From Xanthoparmelia taractica (Eukaryota > Ascomycota > Lecanoromycetes > Lecanorales > Parmeliaceae): a stretch of DNA of 64,000 nucleotides. Below, piece by piece: positions 34,033-44,529 of this stretch. Under the pieces are notes generated by a model that did no database searches, was not told the DNA's origin, and saw only the letters and a program-made list of their open reading frames with translations. Position numbers and translations under genes: made by a program. Location: assembly GCA_033085395.1 (NCBI GenBank), contig JANQBS010000030.1, positions 124,001-188,000 on the forward strand, written 5' to 3'. How positions within the stretch are numbered: the first letter of the stretch is position 1; each line of letters opens with the position of its first letter.

Positions 34033-35066
34033 TGTTAGGCCGTATGGAGTGCCGTGTGGACTCCATGCATATGGGTTCAAATAGGGCGTGCGCCTTCTAT
34101 GAAGCGCGGCACCCGAACCCATGTGTTATATTTTTGGTTCTATGGTACTGTCATGGGAATGTCTTGGGATTGAATGATTGAAAAGTCTGTGGAATTCTAA
34201 GGGCCGCAGGGCGGAGATCATGCTGAGAAACTAATACAAATTTGGCCTAGTCTCCCCGATCTTCCCGGAATGTTCTTTCCGGAATGCCTTTGGCATTGGC
34301 ATACAGGAAAACCGTGACAGGTACAATTGGAAAGCGCCCTCACAATTATTACGATACGTAATAGGGTGAGATAAGATAAGATTTAATTCTTCGATATTTT
34401 ATCTAACATTAAATTAATATATTTTTAAGAGATTCTCGAATCCAGTTAAAAAAATTTTAAGATAAAATAGAATTTTTCTAATCTATTCTAAGTAGAGATA
34501 TTTTATAAAGCTATAAAAATCTTCGATAGAGTTATTAAAGTATTAGTTTATAATTAACTCTCTAATTAGCTCTATATTTATATTATATTAATTCTAATTA
34601 TTATATTAATTATTATAAATTTATACGATCTATTATATATTAATTTTAGCTCGAAATAATATAATTAATAATAATCGTCTCTTAGCTTCGAAGTGATTAA
34701 GAAATTCTCGATCTAAGCTAAGATTCTTCGAAACGAATTAAGATTTTAAAAAGTCTTTCGAGATCCCCGAAAACCCTATCTTAAATCTCAACTCAAACGA
34801 GAACTCTAGAAAAATATTCTATTTCATTGCGTACTATATAATAGTATTATAATATAATATAAGCGCTAGAGATTAGAAGAAACTTTGATTTTTATATAGA
34901 GATATATTCGAATTAAATTATAACTTAACGCGTATTATCTTAGATAATTCTCGTGATTTTCGAGAGATATTATGTGAGGCTTATAGGGTCTAATAGGGGC
35001 ATCGCACCATGACGCGCGATACCCCCGAAGCTTTTGGCCTTATGACCCAGTGGTAGCCGCCTAACA
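34033..35066. mobile_element. LTR-like element (solo LTR or MITE candidate)
   Basis: The segment begins TGTTAGGC and ends GCCTAACA, an 8-bp inverted terminus of the TG...CA type typical of LTRs. AT-rich TATTA motifs lie just outside both ends (34027-34031 and 35067-35071), with one extra T on the left, so the target duplication is only approximate. Both ends carry GC-rich hairpins (GGAGT...ACTCC and ATGGGTTC...GAACCCAT on the left; a GGGG...CCCC stem on the right). The middle is RIP-like from about 34380 to 34970. There is no coding capacity and no second copy in the window to confirm identity. Confidence 0.45.
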
Positions 35067-35520
35067 TATTATTCGACTAACAATAATTATATTACTCTTC
35101 GTAGAGAAATTTTTATCTAATAAATAATTAAATCTCTCTAGTAAGATATTCATAACTTAAGATAGAAGATTTAAGTAGTATGAAAATAGGTTAAATAGAA
35201 AATAGCGAGAGATAAATAGTTATCTGAATAATTTGCCAGACGACGCTTTACCCGGTTTAGTATACCAATTTGAGGGTGAGGGGGCGTCCTTCGGGATGTC
35301 ACAACCGCGCCGACATACATCAATGATCAAAATAAAACTCCTCGATATACACCTCGTCCAGTACCTAATCTCATACAATCCAACGTGACAGTGACCAGGA
35401 CTCCCCGAACCTCGCCCCCACCCAAATAATGACCCGGCATCAAAAGTCTCATCGTCATACACTTTCCCGCCCACCGTCCCTTCCTTCGCTCCACCCCCTT
35501 CTATCAACTCATCTCAAACA
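35067..35520. promoter_or_regulatory. AT-rich edge and methyltransferase promoter
   Basis: The first 150 bases continue the AT-rich block. From about 35230 the composition returns to normal and becomes C-rich before ATG 35521, as expected for a promoter and leader. Confidence 0.4.
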
Positions 35521-36597
35521 ATGCGCCTCCCCCCCATCCCACCCCTCCCTCTCCTCACCCCCACCATCCGCCTCCTAAGCCTCTCCCTCCCTCCAACCCT
35601 CTTCTTCTCCACAATGTCCCCCCCATCGCCACCCCCCTCCAAACCATCTTCCTTCCCACCATCCTCCTTCCCAACAACCCCCTACACCCCGCACCCCCCT
35701 CCCACAAACCGCCCCTTCCCCTACCAACCCTCCGACTTCCTCCGCGCCGACGAATCCCCCGATGCGGATTTCTACGCCACGCCCCGCTTCGTGACGCACA
35801 TTGACGACCACGCCATTGCGCTGTTGAAGCGGTATTATGCCGAGGCGCTGCCGAAGAAGGGGCGCGTGTTGGATTTGTGCAGTAGTTGGGTGAGCCATTT
35901 GCCGCGGGAGATGGAGGACGGGGCTTTGATTGGGAAGAAGAAGAAGAATGCAAAGCTGGAAAAAGAGAAGAAGAAGAAGGAAAAGAAGGAGAAGGAGGAC
36001 AATAATAATAATAATAATAATAATGGTGGTGGTGAAGGTCCGGCTGAGAAAGCAGAAGCAGAAACAGAAAGAGCAGAAGAAGGACTCCACCTCCTAGGCC
36101 TAGGCCTGAACCCCCACGAACTCTCCACAAACCCCCTCCTCACATCCACCCTCCTCCAAGACCTAAACACCCACCCCCAAATCCCCGCCTCCGTCGCCCC
36201 CCTCCACGCCACCGTCTGCGTCGTCAGCATCGACTACCTCACCAAGCCCCTCGCCGTGCTCTCATCACTGCGCGAGCGCATGGCAGAAGGCGGGAGCGTG
36301 CATTTGGTGATTTCGAACCGGTGTTTTCCGACAAAGGTTGTGGGGCGGTGGTTGAAGGTGAGTGAGAGGGAGAGGTTGGAGATGGTGGGGGATTATCTGT
36401 GGTGGAGTGGGTGGGGGGAGGTGGAGATTGTGGAGGTTTGCGATGGGAGGGTGAGGGAGGGGGATGGGGGTGGGGAGGGGGGAGGGTTGGCGGGATTGAT
36501 GGGTATGTTCCGGGGTGTGGATCCGTTGTGGGTTGTTCGAGGTGTCAAGGTTGCGCACGGGGGAGAGATGGGGGAAGAGGGGAAAAGTGAGCTTTGA
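35521..36597 (+). CDS. SAM-dependent methyltransferase-like protein with Lys/Asn insert
   Basis: Single-exon gene of 358 aa from ATG 35521. The N-terminus (MRLPPIPPLPLLTPTI) is hydrophobic with no acidic residue and could be an organelle presequence; a second Met follows at residue 32. The core resembles class I methyltransferases. GRVLDLCSSWVSHLP fits motif I (the SAM-binding loop), GLGLNPHELSTNPLL and LLQDLN follow, VVSIDYLTKPL fits the motif III region, and HLVISNRCFPTKVVGRWLK is a recognisable downstream block. Between motif I and the next block is a low-complexity insert of about 45 residues (Lys/Glu runs, eight Asn, three Gly) encoded by AAG and AAT microsatellites. The substrate is unknown. 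The gene is convergent with the large gene downstream. Confidence 0.75.
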   Translation: MRLPPIPPLPLLTPTIRLLSLSLPPTLFFSTMSPPSPPPSKPSSFPPSSFPTTPYTPHPPPTNRPFPYQPSDFLRADESPDADFYATPRFVTHIDDHAIALLKRYYAEALPKKGRVLDLCSSWVSHLPREMEDGALIGKKKKNAKLEKEKKKKEKKEKEDNNNNNNNNGGGEGPAEKAEAETERAEEGLHLLGLGLNPHELSTNPLLTSTLLQDLNTHPQIPASVAPLHATVCVVSIDYLTKPLAVLSSLRERMAEGGSVHLVISNRCFPTKVVGRWLKVSERERLEMVGDYLWWSGWGEVEIVEVCDGRVREGDGGGEGGGLAGLMGMFRGVDPLWVVRGVKVAHGGEMGEEGKSEL

Positions 36598-36904
36598 GAG
36601 TGAGGGGTCAGGGATGACGATGCGATAAGTATTGTGTATCAAATCGAGTAGAGCGATAATCATCTAGATTATGATGGCCAGAGGCCTGAACCGCCAGTAT
36701 GGTATCTTGCGCGTTTTCCCATCGAAGTAGGATAAAGAACAGAGAACCCCCCAGATAACAAACATGTCCTCGCTCGCCTTCAAATGCCACAATTTACCAG
36801 AAACAAAAAAACGAGAAGACGCGTGGACAATATGTACCCCATCTGTGAAATCTAATCAGCACGCACAGATCCTTTTAAGTTGATATGAAGAGACGCTGTC
36901 AACA
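36598..36904. terminator. Shared 3' region of convergent genes
   Basis: These 307 bases lie between the stop codons of the methyltransferase (plus) and the 1562-aa protein gene (minus). They presumably hold both polyadenylation regions. No ORF is supported. Confidence 0.4.
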
Positions 36905-39900
36905 TCATCGCCGCCCACCACTCAACTCCCCATTGCCCTTCAAGAAATCTCTCGCATCTTTGTCTCCGCCATTAGCAGCAAACTCCATCCAATGGAAGAC
37001 AAGAGCAAAGGTGGATCGATCCAGTGCTCCTTTTTCTTTGTCGCCGATCCTCGCATCGATCGACATAACCGACTTATAAACATCATTTGCCTTGGAGAAG
37101 GGCATCGTGACGCGCGGTAGTAGTTCAGGATGGGTGAGGTAGAAGAGGCCGAGCTCGCGGGCTGCGGCAGGAAAGCCTTCCTTGGCAGTAATGAGCCAGA
37201 GGTTCGCGGCATCGCGGAGGGTAGTATTAGCGAGATTAGTCTCGGTGAGGGGATCGGGCGACGTTGAAGACGATACATGGTAAGCGGTGATCTGGTTCGC
37301 ACGATTGATTATAGATTCGCAAAGGTTTTCCTTAAGCGCCAGCGCTGCAAGACCCGCCTCCCAGAATGCTTTACCCTGTGCTGTTTGATCCAGGGTTTCT
37401 GAAGGTATGAAAGCGGCTATATACTGAAGGTCTCGGAATAGAGTCAAAGGACGTAGCTTCGGGTCCCGGAAGATTAAAAGGAAAGCGTTCACAATATCAT
37501 CTGTGCTAGGAACGACAACGGTTGTAGGCATCTGTTGCGAGTTGAGATGAGTGAAGCCGCTATATCGATCCTTGGATCTCAAAGTACCAGCACGGCGTTC
37601 GGTACAATTAGCAATGACTTCCTCAAGACTTGTGGCCTTGGTTCTGGGTATACTTCTGCCGTGGAGACTAAGCTCGCCGCGAGATGGTTGCTGCCCAGAC
37701 CGAGGGTCTGCAGGAATGGCGGTATGATGAATTGTTGACGGATCTTGCAACGTTCTGTTGATCAAATCTTCCAACTCATACAGTAATTGCAGCTTCGCAC
37801 GAGGATCATGAGAAAGCGACATCTTCTGCAGAAGCATTGCATAAGCCTCCGAGAATGGAAAAGAGCTTTTCTTATCTCCATGCGGACCAGTAAGGCTAGG
37901 ATTCACTTCTTGATTGAGCAGTCTCACAGAGTGACTTCCGTCCGCCGACCCACCCTTATTATAGCCAACCTCGGCGGACTTGTCTTTGCTAACTAATTGT
38001 GGCGCTGGTTCTGGTCCTGATGTATTCTCCCCAGCTCCATAGTCACTCTGATTGGTAATACAGTCGTTGACCCAGGCGTCCGTTTCAGAGCCCTGCTTCC
38101 AAAGCAGGTATCCAAGGTCACTGATCAACAAGCTGCGAAGACTTGGCTTGAGACCTTCAGCAAAAGCCACTTTCGCGGGTGAGATTTCCGCTTCGTTGTT
38201 AGCTTGGGCGGTCCTATCCCCGAGGCTTGGATAGGAAGGAAATGGTAAAGTCCCTGGGAAAGGTGATGTAGAGGTGAAAGGCTTGCTTGGCCAGGTTCTT
38301 GGAGAGGTGGGCGTAGGTGGCAAATCCGGATGGGTACTATTTAAACCAAGCCCTGTAGAAGCGGAAGAGGGCTGTGGAGTGTTCCAAAAACCACCAAAAC
38401 TATTCGTGGATAGTTTGGCCTTGGGACTACCTAATGCCTGGACGGGAGGATGTGACGGGCCCAATACGGCAGGGTCTATTCGGCCATGCTCAAACAAGGA
38501 CGGTGACGGATTAACACCTGTCAACGACAACGTATGTACACCAGACGTCAACGTCAAACGCTGCGCGTCAAAGCTGGCCTTCTCTCGCCTGAACAGATTG
38601 CTGGACCACAAGACCGGATTTTTGACTGGGCTAGGGCCCGCCATCTTGTTGATGGATTTTTGGATCTCAAAACAGAACCGGTGAATACGTTCTTCACCCT
38701 TGCAAAAGTTCTCTATACTTCTACGGGTCAACCACCTGGACGTGAGCTCAATCTGCTCGTCGGCAAGCTTGGAACGGCCACCGTAATCTTTTGGGGCAGA
38801 TATCGCTTCCAGTGTTTGAGCTTCGGGCCTAGCGAAAGCGCCAGAGCCTCGAAGTCGTTGGCGGGCCCAAGTGGCCATACTGGCGGGCTGTTTTGCACGC
38901 TTCGAGCCTACCATGGCGCGCAAGGCACGTGTGACATGCAAAGCTTCTTCATACGTTGCGGAGTGTATGACATCCGACGAGTACCACATCTTGACCCGCA
39001 ACGCTTTCCGCTGCCCTTCCATTTTGGCTAGCACAGATGTCTGATGTTTGTGCAAATTCTTCAGAGAGCGCAGCCGAAGCTCGCTAGCCTTATCTGCGTG
39101 GGAAGCAGCTTCTAACTTCCGTTGAAGTTCATCTGCAATTTCACGAAGGAGAGACGAGTATGCTATTCGTGATCCGGTAGAAGAAGAAAAATTCCGATAG
39201 ATGCCAAGGGTCTGCCACCAGAGATGGGCTGATCTAAAGTCCAGACTAGACCGCGCACTTTCCATGGAAGCCTTCATAAGTTCCATGAGTGGGTCAAATT
39301 GGTCCGAAGCCTGGTTGCGCTCGACGCTCCCAGGAGCCACGAGCTCAGGGAAACCTGACATGTCGGCCTGGCCTAGCAGCTTGACAATGCCTGTTTTCAG
39401 AAGCCGAAGGTCTGCTGTAGGGTCCATGGTCTCCAAAGTCTTGCTCTTTCTGATTTCCGGAGTACTCAAGGTCAGTGTGGTCCCATCACGACAGTAGTAA
39501 ATGAAAGCCCACGCCGTATGTGTAAAATTCGAGTTTGAGGTAGCGCCAGGTCCTAGTAAGTTTGTCAACCTCCGACAAATGCTTCTCAATAGCATGGGAA
39601 GTTCTCGCTTTAGGATATCGTTGCTTTTCAGTTGTCCTTCCTCATGTAACATTGTGGATATTTCATGGGTGTCCTGCTTTCTGGCCGATGCATCATCCGT
39701 TATGTTCTCGCTGACGATTGTTCTGCTGGTTACGGAAGTCCCACTGGTACTCGGCGCGGAGGAAGAGGCCAAAGCACTGCCGGAATCGCTTGTGCTAGCA
39801 TTGAGTGTGGATGATCCAGAGGTAGATGGGGGCGCGGCATCGATCTCTTGAGATTCTTTGGCGCCCGGAAGAAGGAGCCGTTCTGGATAGAGCGTTTGGA

Positions 39901-41695
39901 TCAGGCCAACGACGTCCAAAGGACTTAGCATCAGGAACCTTGTGGAGAGATTTTCCTCCGGTTCCGGAGTCTGAAGCGGAGGCCTTGGATCATCAAGGGA
40001 TGGCTCAAAGCAACGGAAGATAGCCATGATGCCGTCTCGTACTTCGGGTTTCACAAGGGTTCCATTACTGATGAGGTCATCTCAGACGTGCTTTGCTTAA
40101 GGTGTGGAAGTTCACCGACGTACCATTGAAGTATCACGTCGAAGACTCGCTGCTGCATCTGAACCACGAGCTTTTGCAGTATATTCTCCCTAGCAGTACA
40201 GTCGATATGTTGTGTCATCATAAGGCCCCGTACCTATGTATTTGAGCTATCAAGTAAGCAGTAGGATTATGGAGCTTACCTCAGGATACACGATGATGCT
40301 GGATATGAATGTTGCAAAGTACCACCTACACACAATGAAATGCTTAGCCCGAAGCCTAAGTTTGCGGTCTTCTATCTTGCGCAAAATAGCATGAACAAAG
40401 GTCAAAGCAGTCTCAGGAACGGCCTGGTTCCGTGGTTCTGGGGTAAGCAGCCCAAAAAGGTCTGTAAGTGCCTGATCGAAGAAGCTTGCCTCCGCTATGG
40501 TCGCCCTGGCGCTGTGTGTTTCTCCGGGATCGTTGGAAGTCGATGCTTGGCCGTATGGGTCCAGAAGAAAAGAACCTTCGGCCAGTATCTTCATCAGGTA
40601 CATCTCCATCCTTGGTTTCATGCCCCAGTCCTGGAAACTGGCAAAGGCATCAAGGGTAGCTATGGCAAGTTCATCGCTGCCCGGCTTGCCCTCGGTAAAT
40701 CCTTCCGTGAAGTTTCTGGCACAAACTGTAGACCATATATCTGTCCTTCGAAAATGCTCAGAAGAGCCGGGCCTTGAAGAGGAATCAAAACAACCATATA
40801 GCAATGCAAATAGCGGATCCTGGATGTGAAAGCGATGAAGGTTGTCCATCCTTCGGGAAAGCTTCATCATCTGGCTGTCCCTACTGTAGAACTGCGTCTT
40901 TCCATGAGAGTGGTTTGGTAGAACCGAGAAGTCAATGCCTGCAGGGTGGTACGATGAAGTGAGAGCGGTGAGCTCCGGTGAGGACATGCTGGATAACCGG
41001 TCGGAAAGGAAATTTGGTTCGGTCCTGATCCGGGTGAGGAATACCATGATAATGCTCTGGTCATCTGGTGGCAACATTTGAACGCTAGACTGCGTCTCCA
41101 AATCCTTGGGATGGAAATCATCATTCTCAGGATTTGAGCCGACAGGACTGAAGGTAGCTCTAGCCGTATCGCAGGATGCCTTAAGTTGCTCACAGGCCTC
41201 ATACAGACCTCCAAATCCAGCTTGATCATCGGTCTTATACTGGTCAATCAGATTAGCATACGCGATGGAGAGCGTGCTGATCAACCTCCTGTCAAGTCCG
41301 CACGATAGGCTTAGACGGTCCATATCGGTCTCGATGGAAGATGTCCGGGATCTTTGAGACCTCTCCAACTCCACCAGGTGGGCAAGCTCCTCCAAGGATA
41401 AAAGAGGCGGGTTGTAGGTTTCTGCTGGCGAGGATCCACCTATTGTATCTGCCAAGGGTCCTTTCGGTATGGGATCCGTGTCTTGTGGGGGTAGGTCCTC
41501 ATTTTTAACAGGCGCACTTGTCGGGTCCAGCCCTCCTGGTTGCAGATTGGCATCCTTATCCACCTCTTCATCCGAGTCACCGATAGATGGTGGCAAGGGT
41601 ATCTTCAATTCGATCGGAAGCTCTTCTGGCTCCTGAGCTTCCATTGGTGAGGCCGTGACCGAGGTAAAGGCGGAAGCGTCAGAAGGGACCGGCAT
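36905..41695 (-). CDS. Large conserved-looking protein of unknown function (1562 aa)
   Basis: Predicted exons are 41695-40280, 40233-40124 and 40067-36905. The introns are GT-AG, 46 and 56 nt. Splicing joins SSIIVYPE to VRGLMMTQHIDCTARENIL and then CNGTLVKPEVRDGIMAIF. The first in-frame ATG is 41695; an earlier ATG at about 41708 is out of frame. The N-terminal 130 residues are acidic and Pro/Ser-rich. A helical region follows, ending RWYFATFISSIIVYPE, which loosely resembles the FxxRFxxPAIVxPE signature of RasGAP-fold proteins. A Ser-rich linker, a long basic helical segment, a second disordered linker near the middle and a helical C-terminus (HWMEFAANGGDKDARDFLKG, Sel1-like in flavour) complete it. 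I cannot assign a function; the RasGAP link is weak inference. It is divergent from the AdoMet decarboxylase gene. Confidence 0.72.
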
Positions 41696-44529
41696 GATGG
41701 TGGAGGCCAAAGCTTCATTGGTCAGCGCACGAGCTTTCGTTGTATGAGAACACGTAGACCACGGGAACCTGGGCGCCTCCCCATGCGATGCGCTGCGTCA
41801 CCGGATGAAGAGATGAAACGTACAAGACAAACTGCGAGTCTGGCGATGCATGGAGTAGGCGTGCTCCATGCTGTCCACCATGTCATCGAGAGTCTGTATA
41901 TAGGAGGGCAAGGATATCGCCCCGGGTTATTCGCCTCCGCTTCGACATTGACCGCTGCGAGGATACATTGGCCGCTTGGATGCGGGAGAGCTGACCACTG
42001 TCGCTAATATGTCGGAGTCGTCCCACGCGGTAGTGGCGCTGGATTTGATGGCTCACGTCGCCGTGGACACATTATTGATAGATGTAGGAGTGTTTCTCAG
42101 AGAAGAAGCTGGTGACCTCGTGCCGCAGGGATACTGAAAGAATACGCCGGCGCAATGCTTGTACAAGTCATGCAGATTCGTGCAGGATTTATTGTGGTGT
42201 GGTAGCAGCATCTGCAGCCAATTGAGCCTCGTTCACATGATTGGGCGGGGTTCGAGGCAACGCTAATGTTCTACAAACTGTCTAACCATTTTAGGTCTAC
42301 ACTCAAATATCCCCTCCTTGTTTTGGGTACTTCGTACATAGCATATGCTGGTCCTCGGCCGAGCCAATTCTTCACTCCTGCTTAGGTACATGGCACCACT
42401 TCCTTCAATTCGATAATGCACCGTACTCATCAAGGCGTAAAAGAAAAAAAAGCATCTGTCGCTATCGGGCAAAGTGCCGACGCTCAAACACGTAGCAAAA
42501 GCCGCGAACGTCATTGCCTTGACTTTTTGCTTTCACATTTTGCGCACCCTTTCTCGCAACTTTTGAACACACTTGAAAGTCTTTCGTGTCGAATAACTGC
42601 GTTGTCAGCATAGATCGGCAGTGTTCTTCAAGGCCAGGCCTTTTAGTTGCATATTTCTATCCGGAAGATCTTTGACCTGAAAGATTTTTTGGCAAATTAT
42701 CGCAAGAGTCGATGATTTGGTGTGGCTCGTTTATCGACGCCGTGGCACCCTTCAAATCTTTCGGCGATTCTCAACCCGGTATGTCGGCACGATACTCATC
42801 TGATTTTTTGGTCGTATTTGAAAAGCCTTGGGGAGGTCGCGTATAGGGGGCAGGTCCCGTGACACGAAAGAGCCCCAGTGAGCGGTGACTGCATTGCGGG
42901 TTTCTGCAGAGCGCAACGCCGGCGGCCAGGTATGCGTTGGCACTGCAGAGCTATCGCAGCAGCCCTGTGCGCTGCTCAACGTACCAGGCAAGTCGGCTCC
43001 CCGGTGCAGACAAGAACAACGCACATCGCGAGCAAATGGTTTAGGAATAGATTAGGGTAGGACGAGAGGAACGGCTGTGCAGAAAAGATGCTTGTTGGAA
43101 ATCCTGTCTCGCAGCATTGGCTTGTGTCACTCCGTACCTTGCATCGTTCTTGCATGATCTTACTCCCTGGAAGCCATGCCATCATTCCGAAGTGAGGGCC
43201 GTCTTACGCAGACACTGTTTTGGGAAAAGACAAAGGCTTAAGAAGCCGAATGTCGTGAGATTCGGCTAGGGAAAGGAAAAGTTTCGAGGGGAAATGTCAA
43301 ATCCGTTTTTCGCTTAGGACGGCTAGTAGTATTGTCGACAAGAATACTTCAAAACGTCTAATGCTGTTTCTTGTATGGAATCTTTAAGTTCGATGATTTA
43401 ATGAAATGCCACTATCGCCAGCATTTCCATAAAAATATTAAATGCTTGAGCCGTAGGACGAACGACGGTGGATAATTTCGCTTCTCTGCACGGCTTCAGC
43501 ATTCAGAAGCACTCGATATAAGAGAATCCTAGGTGCTCCTAAATTGAAGATGTCTTTATACGAGTACATGTACCTAGTGCGTAGACCCAATCACCAGACA
43601 TCAAAAGTAGGGAGATGATGCACGGCAGACCGCAATCAACGATAATACCAAAAAATCATTGGGGTTTTTTTTTGGCGGAGGAATATATGCAATTGTTATA
43701 GGGGGCCGGAGCGGGAGAAGCTTCGACCGATGAATCACACTGCGATCTGGCCATCAAAATTTAGCTCACCACACAGAAAAAATTATCTCATTTGTTTTAA
43801 TCCATCTTTTTCTCATCCCTGCATTTTACACCGCCATATATCCCAAAATTCTACACCTTTCACGTGCAGGAACTTGCCACACAGCAAGATCCTTTTCAGA
43901 CCTAAATACCACGTAGCAAGGCAAGCCGTGATCCATGAGCAACAAAGACCTGCTACGCTTCCTCTCAAAGCCTGCCAAGTGAGTCTTATCTCAGGCACGA
44001 GACACTGTCGCCTTGTCCTTCAGAGCTTGTCCAAATCTCGCCACAGAAATCTGGCTGACTCTGGTGTTGCATAGACCCAGATAACACCCGCTACAAGAAT
44101 CTACACACCTTCTCCAACCTTTATTTTCCCCAAACCAAACCCCATCATCCTCGTTTGCTTGGACGGCGCGAGGATCATAACATAGCCAAGATTCCTTGGT
44201 ACAAGGACTTCTTCATTCCTCTCTCCGCTCGACCTCCATAACGACCCCCAAGTCCACAAGCATCAAACCCCTACTGCTGCTGGCTTAAGCCAGCCTCCAC
44301 ATCGTCCCACCGAACGTGGGCCTTCTTTTCTCAGGCGGACGCCGCACTGTTCGTCTGAGTGGAAGATTGTGCTCCACGCTGCTGCCAAGCGAGAGAGGAA
44401 CAATTATCACTCAGCAGTCGATCCCCAGTGGTTGTGTATTAGACGCCCACGTCCCACCGCCACCCAGTACAAACACTACAACTTCGGGCTACAGCGGTAT
44501 AAGGCCTTTGATCGGGCTACCGCACGGAG
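41696..44529. promoter_or_regulatory. Long divergent intergenic region
   Basis: These 2.8 kb separate the divergently transcribed 1562-aa protein gene (minus) and SPE2 (plus). No ORF with family features is present. The SPE2-proximal 580 bases contain no ATG (about 43950 to 44529), so the leader offers no AUG upstream ORF, and they include a 16-bp palindrome. A poly-T tract lies at 43664-43673. Confidence 0.45.
44279..44294. promoter_or_regulatory. 16-bp perfect palindrome in SPE2 leader/promoter
   Basis: GCTGGCTTAAGCCAGC, about 235 bp before the SPE2 start codon. It could be a dimeric transcription-factor site or, if transcribed, a short hairpin. Function is unknown. Confidence 0.4.

Noticed and set aside
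35555..36230. Long minus-strand ORFs opposite the methyltransferase gene
   Set aside because: They are antisense shadows with Gly/Arg/Ser low complexity. The plus frame has the methyltransferase motifs.
41744..42007. Plus-strand ORF upstream of the 1562-aa protein gene
   Set aside because: Arg-rich composition, no motif, and it overlaps the leader of the divergent gene.
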